Source of the DNA: Ophiodon elongatus
Taxonomy: Eukaryota > Chordata > Actinopteri > Perciformes > Hexagrammidae
Length of the DNA: 64,000 nt
Direction: 5' to 3'
Assembly (NCBI GenBank): GCA_016806645.1
Contig: JACSYO010001013.1
Span: forward strand, 1,716,001 to 1,780,000
The translations under genes and the position numbers were made by a program. The notes beneath the pieces are model-generated. The model had not been told where the DNA came from. It worked only from the letters and a program-made list of their open reading frames with translations, and ran no database searches. This document shows, piece by piece, positions 12,875 to 24,574 of this stretch (the stretch's first letter is position 1; each line of letters begins with the position of its first letter).

Positions 12875-15800
12875 CTGCACGGCAGACAGATGGTGTGAGG
12901 GTGGCGACTCCTCAGAGAACGACGGCCACCAGATTTCTGGGACAGAAGTTAAATGATGTAGAGCAGCGATCTGATGTGTGATAATACCATAAGCATTACA
13001 ATATACACGGCTGACGAGCCACAGCCGATGATCTTTCGATGAACCGTAGACTCCTAATGTGGAATGTGACGGTTGAAATTATATTATCTGTTAACGCAGC
13101 AACGTCCATTTGTACGCTTTATGTCATTACTGTCGGTCTGTTGGCTCTATAAAATACGTATGGTGTAATTTACAAACAAATGACACATCTTCCTCTCTTT
13201 CTGCCATAGTAATCATAGAGCATTTTTAACTGTACAATTTACAGCACTGTAACTAGCTACTAATAGCAAGAAACCATTGGCCTCCAATGCACTGGTGAGC
13301 AGTCATGAGCGATTCATATTTTAAGGTTGTATATAGCAGCTATAAGCTTTAAAGGCAAGATGGCTTCTGCTCTCTAGTCGAAGATGTGCAAACCAGGTTA
13401 TCGGTTGTAACTGTTCCACCACTTTTACCCTCAAACGTTGTATTTATTTTATGGCAGAATACAGGAAAATCTCTATTGGTTACGTATTTTTCCTTGGTAG
13501 AAGTTATTTATGACTGATGTAAGACTCTTTTCCTTTAAAGACTTCTGAAGCAAAGCAGCGGAAAGTGTCTGCAAAGAAATCGATTGAAAAAGCGAAAGTA
13601 GGACGTCAAGATACAGTAAGAATATTTCGCCATGCTTCCACAACGTGTACATAAAAATGTATACATTTTTTTTTAACATAAAGTAATAAAACATAAAATT
13701 ACAAATCCGTGTCAATTACACTGATAAAACACATGTTTCTGTGTCTGTGTAGAAGGAGAGAAGCTCTCTGCTGAAGGAGTTGCAGGCTCTGAGAGAGGAG
13801 AAAACTCAGCTGCAGGCCGAGTTGGACAAGTACAGAGAATGTGACCCAGAGGTCATTGAGGATATGAGTAAGTACAGATGCAACGTGACCGTTTCTCTTT
13901 TGAAAATATCTGTTTTTGAGCTTCAGCATCAATCAAGTCACACGTGATCGCTGAACAAAGAAGTCTAGATCGGATTTCTCAGGGCTGATTTGTCTTGTGC
14001 AGATCTAACAAGGTGGAATCGATTGTTGCCACTGGATGTAGAAGCTTGTTCTGTAACGTGTGTGTTGTGCGAGGGTTTGAGAGTCGGTGGAATCAGACGA
14101 GGAGCTTGTAGTTTGGGACTGTAGCTGAAAGCTTCGAGGGGTTTTTGCACACAAAAAAAAAAGAGAAAATTTAACTCATCAAAGAAAACGAAGGAGACTG
14201 GATTCCAACATCAGGTGGCTCATAGAGGCAGATGGTGCTTTCTTTTGCCTGCGGTGAGGATATCTCTTATTTAGAAGAGAGGCAGAGGAAAGAGTTGGGC
14301 AACGGCCAAGAAACGAACAACTTGAGCGTGACTCAAACTACCTGGAATAAGTGGTTTCACACCCGATCATGAATACAGAATTGTACATTAGGAGCTGGTC
14401 TATTTCAGTGAAGCCTCCCACAAACTGTCAAATATAGGAGTGATAAACATAGGACTGTGGCACAAGGCTGACATAAACATTTTTCTTTTTGAATTAAAGT
14501 ATTCTGCACATTAATCATACAACACTGACATATATGTACTCTCGGGACATTAATGAAAAGGATGCCAGGAAAAACCTCCAGTAACCAGTGTAACAATGAA
14601 CTTGGCCACCAATCAAAATTGGCTACTTATAGTGCTAAAAAAACATAAGCAGGATGTGGAGGGGGAAAAAAAACCTACCCTCAAATTCCCTCCTCACATG
14701 TAATCTTGGATGTTTAGACGGCTCTAAATAAGGTGCATTAAAGAGATGCCGAGATCCAATTGCTTTAGCGGAAAACATGTGACTACACACATCATGTAGT
14801 ACCACATGAATGCAAATGTTTCTCTTACTTTATTAATGGGCTGCAAAGTGTGTGTTTTTTAGAACAAAAATCCCCCCAAACACAGTAGAATATAGTTAAT
14901 TTGCCTGCTCGGCAGCGGGGGGTTCACAGTTTCTCACGGTTCACATCGAAATGGAGGAAGTGAAAACGTATCACAAATGTTCACTCGAGATGCATTAAGT
15001 ACGCCGGTATGCCAGCTTTAAACTGACGGCTTGCACCACAAACTGGTTACATGTTGATACAAGGCAAGTGTGAATAGTGTGAGCCTTCCCGCTGACACAG
15101 AGACGTGTTGTTTTTCTGGTGTGATCTTTCGCTTGCATGTCAGTTTTAATTGCGGTCTAAATTAACCGGTCTAGAGTTAACCTAAATTAACTCTGACCCC
15201 TCAGCTTAAAGGGTTTTTGAGTTTAAAGTTTATAAAAAGACGACAGCAAGGCCACTGGCCATCACGTATTGACACACCTCTTCTTAAGTATGCACACACA
15301 ATGCACACAGCTAGGACTGGTATTACAAAAACTCCCGTACTGCCTGGAGTTCATGTGACAGCTGACCTGTCATAAAGAAGGTGTTACTTTGTGTACACGT
15401 GACATGTGTGGTGTCATAAAAAAATATATATATCTGGTTTGTTTATCTGCAGCTCCCTAATGTCACACCAGACATGTATTTAGTCTGTACACACTTCTGC
15501 TGTTCCACTCCAACATAATGTGAATATTGTTTGTCTCCTGACAATCAAACAGACATGAAGTTAATAATTCCTGACTCATTCAATTGTAATCCAAATCAGA
15601 TGTCGATGGCTAAAGTGCAAAACCTATCTGCAAAATGATCCAGGAAAAGTTAGAATAACCTCCTATCTGCACTTTGTATAATTTTATTTATTTATTTTAT
15701 TAAGTATTGGGTATCCTTAACAAATAGCATTCTGCAAGAAAACAACAAGTCTTTTTTAGTATTCTCAAAAAAGTGCATTTTTCAAATAGGAGGTTTTGCT

Positions 15801-18800
15801 CTTCGGCCATAGATATTTGGGCTTTGTGAAATCAGTTGAAATTAAGTTTAATTTTATAACTCAGATAGGCGAAGTAAAGCTGAATGTTAAAGAAACACAA
15901 GTTTAAAAAAAAAAAAGGTCTATGAAGACTCATCTAGGTTTTAGTCCACTATGTAAGTACTACACTGAAGGCAAGGGATGAATGTCCAGTAAACTGAGCA
16001 CTCGTCCCAGTACATCTATATTATTATGGCTAAATTTCTTATAGAATTTACCCTTAAAAGTTCTTAACTTTGATTAAGGTGTGAATGGAAAGTGAACTAC
16101 CCAGAAACAACCGCAGAGTGGAGCAACCCATAAAAGAACTAAAGCTGCTGCCACATCGGGTGGTGACTAAATATTCTCTACACAGTATGATTTGATTTGT
16201 AAAAAAAAAAAAAAAAAAAAAAGTTTTTATTTTTTGGCTTGGTGCCAAAACACCAGAGAACTAACTTCATGATCACATTGTCAGACCCTCTGCAGTGACT
16301 CTGGTGCGTGTGATAAACGTATTACCAAGCTTAATCACTGCAACAGCTGTTGGGTTCCCAATCCCAACCACAGGAAAGGTTTTCCACTGCTATCCGAACC
16401 AAAAAAAAACATTTATTTCCCTTCTTGAAATATAGAAATGTAGATAAATGTATAAATGTAGTTAAAGGTGCTTTTCAAAGCACTCAAGGACACCTTACAG
16501 CCACAGTTAAAAACAAGCAGCAATGTATCAAGACATTGAAAAAAATCCAAGAAAATGGTAATATATGATAATACGTGAACACAATAGCTGGGTATAAAAT
16601 TCTCATCCGTGCAAAACTCAATGTGGTTGAAGCCATTACAGACAGAATATATTATGTATTAGTCACACATGCTCCAACGAGTGGACAAACAACACTTTGA
16701 TTTGAGTTGGATTCGACAGGTCAGAATGTTTGATGGTTACCACTCCCTTCGATAACAATAAGCAGGTGTGGTAAAAGGTGGGGTTAAAAAAAAAAAAAAC
16801 ACCTCAAAGAAATCTCAGCCCCAGGCGTGTGCATGGCAGGTATGACACTAAGTTAGACATGAGTCACGTCTTATTTACAACCGTATTGAAAGGAACAGGA
16901 CGCAGATTTATTGATGATTTCTTGGAATTATTTAGAGTTCTTCAATGACTTGTTTACCAAAAGTAAAACATTTTTTATGATCATCTTCCCTTTCCTTCCT
17001 TTGTCGTACTTCCTTTGTCATGTATGGTTTGTAGTGAACTCTCATGTGTTACAAAGTGGCATTATTTATTGGTAGATAAGTACTACAGTATTTCTTTTGC
17101 ATGATATATATATATTATGTTGTCTGTATTGATTTTACAGGATTATGTAACGGGTGGCGTTTCAACATGTGGCCACGGACAACAGATTTATAAAATTAGT
17201 CATCTTGGCTAATGCGGGTCCATGAGTCAGAAGTTATTTAACTCGGTCCCTCCCACTTGCAGCTGCTATCTCTCTTTTGTGGTTATCATTGTGTGTTTTC
17301 ATTGTTTACATTTTCAATGAATGCTGAAAGGACTGTTGCTGAGAGTCAATGACATCATCATTGATTATGTCCTGTGACTAGAACGCTATGTTGTTTTTTT
17401 TAAGTGACAAATTGGGGAGAAATCTGCCATAACTGCTGTAAATGGATTTTAGGACGCAGCGGCCCAGTCCATGTTGCGACGCAGCCAAATAAGTGTCCAA
17501 CGATAGTTAATGTGGATTCAACAGAAGGTTGTATCCTAAAGTGGTTGCTTCCAGGTGCCGAGCAACTTTAATTTGTTACCTGCCGTTGTTCTACGCTCCC
17601 GTTTTATGCGTCACTTTAAACCTGAGAGCGATCCAGTTGGAGCGCATTGTTCAGCTCTCTGTGAGGTTTGTCGATGGGCTCTTTCTTTCCAGCCACAGCT
17701 GCAGGGGAGGTGTCGGCTAAACTGTCCACTTGAATTTAATAGCAAACCACAGCAGGGAGCCAAGCATCACGTCGCTGACCGCACTTCCCTCCACGGAGGG
17801 GATTGTTTGCTGCAGACCTTCATTTATGTCCACTTTCCCAGTATTGTTGCCTGTGTTCTGTTTACTGGACGTGTCTTACGAGGAGTCACGAAACATACAC
17901 GTGCTGTCGATTTGGAACAAAAAAAAAAAAAAAATGGGACGTTGATGTTTCTGTGTCTCTCATCGGTAACACGACTATTTTCAGTCTTTACACGCGGCGA
18001 AATTTAGTGCAACTCGTTTTACTGTTTCAGTTTTAGTCGCTGCCTTGTTTTCAGCAACAATGTAAAACTCCAAAAAAAAATCCATTGGTGTAAATAATAT
18101 TTCACGCTTGCAAAGTGAGGACACACATTGCAGACAGAATGCATAATGCACATATTGATCATACGTTTTGTTTTGCAGGAAAGTCAAATGTTGTAGCAAA
18201 AGACGCTGTTTCCAGGTGGACAGGTGAGTCCTCTTATCTTTTTTTTAATGCATGCACTTTCAATAAGTCTGGAGTCGAGCTGCAACAATTAGTTGAATAA
18301 TCAATTAGTCGACTATTCTGATAATCGGTTAATCATTTAAGACCTTTCTCATGCAAAAATGCCAAACATTTGATGGTTTCAGCTTCTCAAATGTGAGAAT
18401 TTACTAGTTTTGTCTTACATTATAGTAAATTGAATAATTGGGGATTTTGTAATGTCGTAAAGACAGAAGAAGACATTTGATATTATCAATATATATATAT
18501 TAATTTGTTACTGTTATCTGATGTTTTGTAGACCAGACAGTTGATTAATCAAGAAAATATTCAGGCATATGTATCAAAATTGAAAAGAATAATTATACTG
18601 CAACTAATCTGCTGATTATTTGTTCGATTATGCAATTAATCATTATAAAATGTCAGTAAAAAGTTAAAAAAATTAAACGGCAACAATATGAGGTTTTCAG
18701 ATTCCTTCATAGATATTCCGTTTAGTATTTAAATCGATGAGCTGGAACGAGTGAACATTTAACATTTTTGCTCGCGAAAGACCTAAAACAATTAATTTTC

Positions 18801-21019
18801 TGTCGATCGACTAATTGGTTAATGATCTTTGCAGCTCTGATCAATAATTGCAGGCTTGTTGCCTCTGAATATTCATAACAGAAATAGCTTGAGAATCCCT
18901 GGCAGGTCTTATTCCATTGATTGCTCTTTAAAGCACTCGAGCTGGAAGGGCACTGTGTGTCCAAAATGTCACCCCCCTGCCACACTTAGGCGCTCTGTGT
19001 GCATTCATTGACCTGAGCGGTAACCTTGGAGACAGCCGACCTTTGGGGATCATGGTAACTAGCCGGGCCTGTGGTGTTTTGACTCTTTGGGGGTCAACCT
19101 CGCCTCTAACTGCTCAACAAAGTCCCGCTGTCAGTTTTCGTTTAGAATTTTACTCATTCCAAGAAACAATGAGTCATACCTGCCTCTTCCATGACTTGCG
19201 CTTCCCTCGTCTGGGGTGGAAGCCACTCCACAAATACATGGAGTGTTTCCTCACAGCGCCTCGTCCAACAGCTGTCATAGAGCGAGTACAATGTTTATTT
19301 TTTTACGAGAAGCCGTAACGTCCTCAGCTGTCTGTAGCCACTAAAAGCCCAATGTCATCAGCTGTGTCAATCAGGTGCATTGCTACCACATTTGTTGCTC
19401 TGCTGCATTCTCACCAAAACCAACACAGCGAAGCCTAGTCCTCTGTGCATGTAGGAGGAAGTGGCTGCATTTTTTGTATGCCTTTTTTTTTTTTATTTTC
19501 AAACAAAACATTAAACATGCGCTGCTATAATTGCTACGTAGCTGGCTAATTTCAAATTCTCACAACAGAATCCTGCAGGCTTCAAGAAACAACCCCATTT
19601 TTTTTGCTTTACAAAAAAATGAAGTTGGGTGGCTTTAACCCGCAGCCTCTTCGCACTGAGACACGCCCACAGAGAGAGGCTCACATGCAAGCACTGACAC
19701 AGAGAATCACTTGCACTTGAACTGTATTTTGTCAATTTAAAAACGGGATTACAGTGATCCAACAGGACTCAAGTGGAAGGCGTTACTAATGGCATAATTC
19801 AGAGTTTATTGACTTAAGATGTTGATAAGACTTGTGTTAATCTCCAGCAAGCTATTTGATTTATTCTTTAAACGGGTGACACATCCACAGCTTTCAGCTC
19901 GTCTCCTGAGGGCGCTTTCCTTCAATTCATAGGAACTCATGTAGTACCGTAACTTATTAACTGCAATTGTTATTTCTGATTACAGCCATGTTTAAGGTTA
20001 TCTAGGCTACTTGTCGACTTGATAGACTGATATGTGAATGAAGTACAGTCAGATAGGTTATGTACTTAATATACTGATAAGTTTTATGCTTTTATCACCT
20101 GACTTGTATCGGATACATAAAGACATTCTCACATTCCACCATCGAGGTAAATCCATCATCATGAATCATCAAATTCAAGAAATATTGTGCTGTAAATGAT
20201 CTGCTTTGAAAACAGTTCATACTTCATACAGTTCATAAGGAAAGAGCCTTGGCTGATTTATATGCATTCATCATCAAGGATATTAATTGAATCAAAGACA
20301 TTGCGGATATTAGAGTGAAGTTAATAAATAGTCAGTCAAAATAGTTTAACTAAAGTCTATTACTGTAAGGTTTTACAAATGTTCCACCTCATCTTGGTGG
20401 TTGCGGGAAGGTGCTAAAAATGCGAATTAAAAATGAATAAAATAATGAATAAATAAAGACAATTAAACCACAATTTAGTCTCAAACAGGAATCTTTCTCA
20501 ACACGCAACAATTTCCTCTTTCTCCTTTGACAGATTTATGGTATCAATTCTGCACTGAGCAACATTTTTATGCAAACTCCTGGTGCACTTTGCTTTGGTA
20601 TACAATGCCCCCAATCTCGTTAAGGCCTTCGACCAGATTCACCCCCCAATTGCTCAAATGATCTCTAAAATGCTCACTGGTGGGAAATGTTCCGTGTTCA
20701 GAAAGCAGTAATCCAATCTTCAGCCCAAATAACTCGGCTTTCACCAAATGAGCGAGGGCTTCAGGAGCCACGGGGCGGATGATTTCTCCTTGGAACCAAC
20801 AATCATTCTCAAGTCCAAGAATATCCTCAGTTCTGTCTATCATACTGTAACACTGGAGGGGCTTCAGCGTCGTTTTGGCTCATTAAACAACGAATTTCAT
20901 TTCTGTTTTCAGACAATGTATTTGCCATCAAGTCATGGACGAAGAAGAAGTTCTCCTTTGATGACAGCCGCATTGATAAAGCCTTTGGGATCCCTGAGGA
21001 TTTTGACTACATGGACTAA
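7506..21019 (+). CDS. mnd1: Meiotic nuclear division protein 1 (MND1), complete
   Basis: MND1 pairs with HOP2 (PSMC3IP) in the meiotic nucleus; the heterodimer stabilises DMC1/RAD51 filaments and stimulates strand invasion. Eight coding exons: 7506-7508, 8587-8652, 9384-9441, 12038-12186, 13541-13615, 13753-13867, 18179-18223, 20913-21019. They total 618 bases, giving 205 residues, the same length as human MND1. All introns are GT-AG and all phases match. The first exon is just ATG followed by GTAAGC, as in the mammalian gene. Residues 1 to about 75 form the winged-helix DNA-binding part (KKKGLSLEEKRTRMMEIF, TPMSVKDVLQSLVDD, GTSNYYWAFPSKAL). Residues 83-150 are heptad-rich coiled coil. The C-terminus has the conserved RWTDNVFAIKSW and FGIPEDFDY motifs. 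Introns are large (13 kb in total) and repeat-filled. Regulation is not visible. Confidence 0.97.
8043..8530. repeat. 22-bp minisatellite in mnd1 intron 1
   Basis: About twenty diverged copies of a 22-bp unit of the form TTACTGTGTAACATAGATTATA, with TGCTGTGTAATATAGACTATAT variants. The array ends about 55 bases before exon 2. The AATATAGACTATATT core is close to palindromic. Confidence 0.9.
9307..9356. repeat. AT/TATCT simple repeat next to mnd1 exon 3
   Basis: (AT)n, three TATCT-type units and another (AT)n, almost self-complementary over 45 bases, about 30 bases before the exon at 9384. Confidence 0.85.
9940..10255. repeat. Teleost interspersed repeat in mnd1 intron 3
   Basis: The run of motifs GGATCTAGAGGCATCTAGTGG, AGCGCCAGTGTTTGGTTTG, TTCTGGGCTACTG, CCCTATGTAGATATGAAGGG and CCTAAATCCTACACTGG matches a repeat I recall as very common in percomorph fish genomes. 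No coding potential or clear terminal repeats. The family name is not known to me. Confidence 0.6.
10288..10330. repeat. (ATAC)n microsatellite
   Basis: About ten ATAC units, lying directly against the left end of the hAT-like element at 10337. Confidence 0.95.
10337..10595. mobile_element. Short hAT-like non-autonomous element (MITE)
   Basis: About 259 bases starting TAGGGCTG and ending CAGCCCTA, perfect 8-bp inverted ends of the hAT type. Subterminal parts carry GACATATCGATGAGTTGATT on the left and CCAATTAGTCAACTAATAAAC on the right. No transposase frame, and no clear 8-bp target duplication, perhaps because the left side is a microsatellite. Confidence 0.6.
12326..12560. repeat. AT-rich compound array, (TA)n with T runs, then (GT)n
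   Basis: About 230 bases of TA repeats broken by runs of six to eight T, ending in a pure (AT)20 stretch and a short (GT)n. It sits 140 bases after mnd1 exon 4. Confidence 0.95.
12786..12871. repeat. (AG)n microsatellite, about 42 units
   Basis: Uninterrupted AG for about 85 bases in mnd1 intron 4. Pure purine on this strand with mirror symmetry. Confidence 0.97.
13868..18178 (+). other. mnd1 intron 6, largely unique sequence
   Basis: A 4.3-kb intron. I see A/T runs (for example 16201-16222) but no terminal repeats, RNA gene or recognisable exon. A 150-codon open frame at 17555-18007 reads through Cys-rich sequence with no family resemblance and is not called. Confidence 0.7.
18277..18837. 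mobile_element. hAT-like fish repeat, probably two nested or abutting copies
   Basis: Ends are GAGCTGCAA (18277-18285) and TTGCAGCTC (18829-18837), a perfect 9-bp inverted pair. Inside are the phrases typical of this fish family: AATCAATTAGTCGACTATTC, GATAATCGGTTAATCA, GTTGATTAATCAAG, and near 18600 a second start CTGCAACTAATCTGCTGATT. It lies in mnd1 intron 7, about 55 bases after exon 7. No transposase frame. Confidence 0.6.
20568..20843 (-). CDS. Unidentified antisense open frame, 91 codons, in the last mnd1 intron
   Basis: Runs ATG to TAA on the minus strand, ending its 5' side 69 bases from the last mnd1 exon. I do not recognise the protein. It has a soluble-protein composition with WFQGEIIRP, EALAHLVKAELFGLKIGLLL, HFRDHLSNWGVNLVEGLN and GGIVYQSKVHQEFA. 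About 34 of the 91 codons begin with G while about 23 end with G, the G-first bias of coding DNA. This sets it apart from the low-complexity frames elsewhere in the window. It may be an exon of an antisense gene, a captured gene fragment or a processed remnant. Chance cannot be excluded, since frames of 80-100 codons are frequent here. No promoter or splice sites were confirmed. Confidence 0.25.
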   Translation of the reverse strand: MIDRTEDILGLENDCWFQGEIIRPVAPEALAHLVKAELFGLKIGLLLSEHGTFPTSEHFRDHLSNWGVNLVEGLNEIGGIVYQSKVHQEFA

Positions 21020-21740
21020 AAGCTTCTTTTTTTTTTTCTTTGTTGTTTTTTTTTTTTTTTTTTGTACCAGAGCTCATGCTCACAGTAAGCCAAGTAATAA
21101 GCGTTAAAGCTTGAAGCCAGCGTACCTGGTCTCAGCAGTCATCGTTTATGTTCTGTGTATTAGAGTGAAATGACATGCACCAGGACCAGGCCTCGCGTGA
21201 GCTCTGAATAAGGACGGATATCAGTCATTTAGCTGTGGCAGACGGACTTTATCAGCCGATACGTTGCTCTGGTGCAACCAGAGAAGAGCGGCACGGAGCG
21301 TTCGTGGCTGTGAAGGGTGAGGGGCTTCTGTGGTCAACACGACCTAGTAGCCTGACTTTTTGGGACACCTGTTTGCTTGAAAACTGAGAGGCCCCGCTTT
21401 GATGATGGAAAGTAATCAAGACTTAACACATCTGTGAAGCCAATGGTCTCATTTAAATGGTTCAAACAGATGGTTGGGAATCAAATCCTTGTGCTCCTTT
21501 TTTTTTTTTTTTTTTTTAACTTTTTCTTTTTTCTGGAAAGAAAAAGGGAAAAGCTCTTTTTGACATCCAGTCCTCTTTGTTTACAAAAAGTGAACAGGAG
21601 ACTGACGGGAGAATTAAATTACAGAGGATATGTTCAAGGTATGTTATGTGTACAAATGCTGTAAATATTTAAAGTACGTTTACTTTTTTGCAGAACCTCT
21701 TTTATGGTGCCGCAAATAAAATGTCCCTTTTGAGTTGTAC
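21020..21740 (+). other. mnd1: mnd1 3' UTR
   Basis: Follows the TAA at 21017-21019. The first convincing poly(A) signal is AATAAA at 21715-21720, followed by a T/G-rich stretch (TTTTGAGTTGTACAAG), giving a UTR of about 710 bases with several T runs. Confidence 0.6.
21715..21720 (+). terminator. Poly(A) signal, mnd1
   Basis: Canonical AATAAA, the first after the stop, with a T/G-rich region downstream. Confidence 0.6.
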
Positions 21741-22844
21741 AAGCCGTTTTTTTTTTCTTCCTGCAGTTGTATTCATTCTGAAACTCAGTGTGCATTTCAC
21801 AAATGTATTTACACCAGGCCTCCTCTCTTTTGTGCTCTCAAGTCTTTAGAAATTACCACCGAAACATGACAAAATCTGTCACAAAAGCACATTCTTTACA
21901 GAGATACGCACGATGAACAAAAAAAGAAAAACTGTTGTCATGACATGTCGAGAATGACTATCGCCTGGGTTATTTTCCTCCCTTTTTTTTTTCTCCCTCA
22001 AACCAGACGCAAAGCGGGTAGTTGTGTGTTCTGTGCATAGTGTTTACTCGGTGACCTAGTTGACGAGGCCGGTGCGTCTGGGTTTGTTGATTTTTAAATA
22101 TCAAATGTGCTCGTCTTGTCTCGCTCACCAGCTAAGTTGTCTTTGCAGTAGACGAATGATACGCAGACGTATTGTTAGTTCCCGGTTGAGTCATGACTTT
22201 CTTTTATTTATGATGTTGCTTAGTGCAAGTTGTTTTTTTTTATTAAAGAAGATGTTTGTATTAAGTGATAGATGTTAAGTGAAATGTATGTATCCTTGCA
22301 AACATACTGCATGTATAGTGTTTATAATGCTACCAAATGCATAGTATCAGTGATATATCCTGATGAGGATACTCTACTAATATCACGTGCAGTGTTCTTA
22401 CATGTTGTGTGTTTATCGTGGCAACCCTACGCTCCTCCTCAGTAATGTTCTGGGTACTGAAGCAACAATGATCCAGCAAAACAAAACAAAACAAAATAAA
22501 AAATAAAAATTGCCTAACTGCAGTTTTCTTAGCTGGGACTGCCACACCCACAGGAGGCTAACATGAGTGTAGGTTCATGTGTGTACCTGCCCAACCTGTC
22601 CTAAGTGATTCATGAGTTTGACATCCCGGATGTCAAAGCTCTCCTCGAGGGCTGTGCGTGTTTTCTCTCTTAAAGGCGACTGTTAGTTGCAGCTTTTCGG
22701 CTAAACGTGTCTCGTCCTCACATGAGATTAACAATGCCATAATTAGGCTAAGTAAAGACTTTCACTTGACCTAAAGTACAGGCCTAAAGAAATACATGGG
22801 ATTATATAACACTGAAATGATGCATACATAATGCATGTCAGGTA
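21741..22844. other. mnd1-tmem131l gap, unique part
   Basis: About 1.1 kb with no gene or recognisable element; only short A/T and AAAAC simple repeats (near 22480). Confidence 0.7.
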
Positions 22845-24276
22845 TACGCAAAATTCAAGTAAGGTAGATACACATTTTTACAAAATGATTAGTAAATTAG
22901 AAGTACCAATACAACAATGCAAGAAAAAAAACCTATAAGTAGAAGTCCTGCATTCAAAACCCAACTTTGGTAAAAGTATTATCAGCCATCTGTACTTAAA
23001 ATATCAAAAGTTAAAGTACTGGTCCTGCAGAAAAATGGCCCAAGTGACTGATAATGGTAATAAGATTATAAAATAGTAGCAAAGTGTACAAGTACCTAAA
23101 AAAAAACACAACTTTTACTTGAGTAAAAAAAGAAATACCATGGTCTAAAAATACTCCATTAGAAGTAAAAGTATTCATTATGCAGAATGGCTTCTTTCAA
23201 AGTGTAAGTGTAGAATATTAGTAGCGTATATGTTTTTATATGTAAAAGGTAACTAAGCCGTGTTGGAGAGTAACAAAGTACATTTATTCAAGTTTGCACT
23301 TCAGTACAATTTTGAGATACTGCACTGATACTATGAATTCTGCTACTTTACACTTCTACTCCAGTACATTTCAGAGGAACATATTGTACTTTTTGTTACT
23401 AGTAACACCCTGCCTTCGCCCAATGTCAGCTGGCATCAGCTCCTGCGACCCTGAATTAGATAAGTGGTTAAAGATGATGGATGTATAGTAACTATAAGTA
23501 TTTCACACTTATAGTTACTAGTTACTTTTGACATAAAAAAACAACAACATGATATTCTAATATGATAGGAAGCAGTACAATCAGCTTTTACCATTGGTAC
23601 TTTAAGTATATTTTGATGTTCATACTATTGGCCTTTTTTATGCGGGACTTATACTTGTAACAAAGTATTTATACAATTTTTTTATAAGAAAAAGATCTAA
23701 GTTCTAGTAAAAAGTACAATATTTCCCTCAAATGTTGTGGATATAAGTAAAAGTATCCATAATGAAAGGTACAAGTATGTCAAAACCGTACTTTAGTGGT
23801 GGTAGATTAGCATTATAGTAATGCATTATATAATACAGGCATATAATGTGTTTTTGAGTAAAAAGTACAATATTTCCCTCTGAAATGTTGTGGAGTATAA
23901 GTATAAAGTATCCTATAATGAAAGGTACAAGTATGTCAAAACCGTACTTTAGTGGTGGTAGATTAGCATTATAGTAATGCATTATATAATACAGGCATAT
24001 AATGTGTTTTTGAGTAAAAAGTACAATATTTCCCTCTGAAATGTTGTGGAGTATAAGTATAAAGTATCCTATAATGAAAGGTACAAGTATGTCAAAACCG
24101 TACTTTAGTGGTGGTAGATTAGCATTATAGTAATGCATCATATAATACAGGCATATAATGTGTTTTTGAGTAAAAAGTAACTATACTAAGTGTCAAATAA
24201 ATGTAGTGGAGTAAAAAGTGTAATATTACCCTCTGAAATGTAGTAAACACGTGCAGTAACTTTCCACCACTGTAGG
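22845..24276. mobile_element. Composite teleost repeat rich in AAAGTAC words
   Basis: Dense in AGTAC/AAAAGTA words. It contains the stretch GAGAGTAACAAAGTACATTT at 23265 and ends with TTTCCACCACTGTA near 24262-24275, both typical of a family very common in percomorph fish. A separate familiar fish motif, CTGCCTTCGCCCAATGTCAG, lies at 23409-23428. No coding capacity. Several copies seem to have inserted or been duplicated here. Confidence 0.6.
23704..24180. repeat. 156-bp tandem repeat, three copies plus a partial
   Basis: The word GAGTAAAAAG recurs at 23856, 24012 and 24168, exactly 156 bases apart, with a slightly shorter first unit from about 23704. The middle units are nearly identical, so the duplication is recent. 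The antisense 137-residue frame here is just its translation. Confidence 0.93.
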
Positions 24277-24404
24277 GAACATTATACATTACATGTATAC
24301 ATTTTGCACGACGGGCTTTTTTTTTGTTTTTGTTGTAAACTTTGTTTTGTTTTACCTTCAGGAAACAAACCAGTGTGCGTGTTGTCTGTCCTCCCTGTCC
24401 GATG

Positions 24405-24574
24405 TGTTTGGGCGGGCGGGGAGGGAAGGAGAGGAGGGGAGGAGAGGAGGAGAGGAGGGGAGGGAAGGAGGGAGGGAGCTGCTGCGGCTGCTGCTGCTGC
24501 TGCTGCTGCTGGTGAGAGAGAAAGAAAGACCAACACAGCGAAACACAAGGTAGGCTGCTAGCTGAGAGGGCAGC
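24405..24574 (+). promoter_or_regulatory. tmem131l: tmem131l promoter and 5' UTR region
   Basis: A GC box cluster (GGGCGGGCGGGG at 24411-24422) is followed by about 55 bases of pure G/A (24419-24477) and a CTG repeat (24478-24511), then the ATG at 24575. There is no TATA box. Typical of a GC-rich housekeeping promoter; the start site lies probably within or just before the polypurine tract. Inferred from composition and position only. Confidence 0.55.
24478..24511. repeat. (CTG)n in the tmem131l 5' UTR region
   Basis: Eleven CTG-type triplets with one CGG interruption, 64 bases upstream of the start codon. Confidence 0.9.

Noticed and set aside
17555..18007. 150-codon plus-strand frame in mnd1 intron 6
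   Set aside because: Cys-rich, runs through an A15 tract, overlaps other open frames in two phases and resembles no family.
23728..24141. 137-codon antisense frame with three identical segments
   Set aside because: Simply the translation of the 156-bp tandem repeat (156 is a multiple of three).
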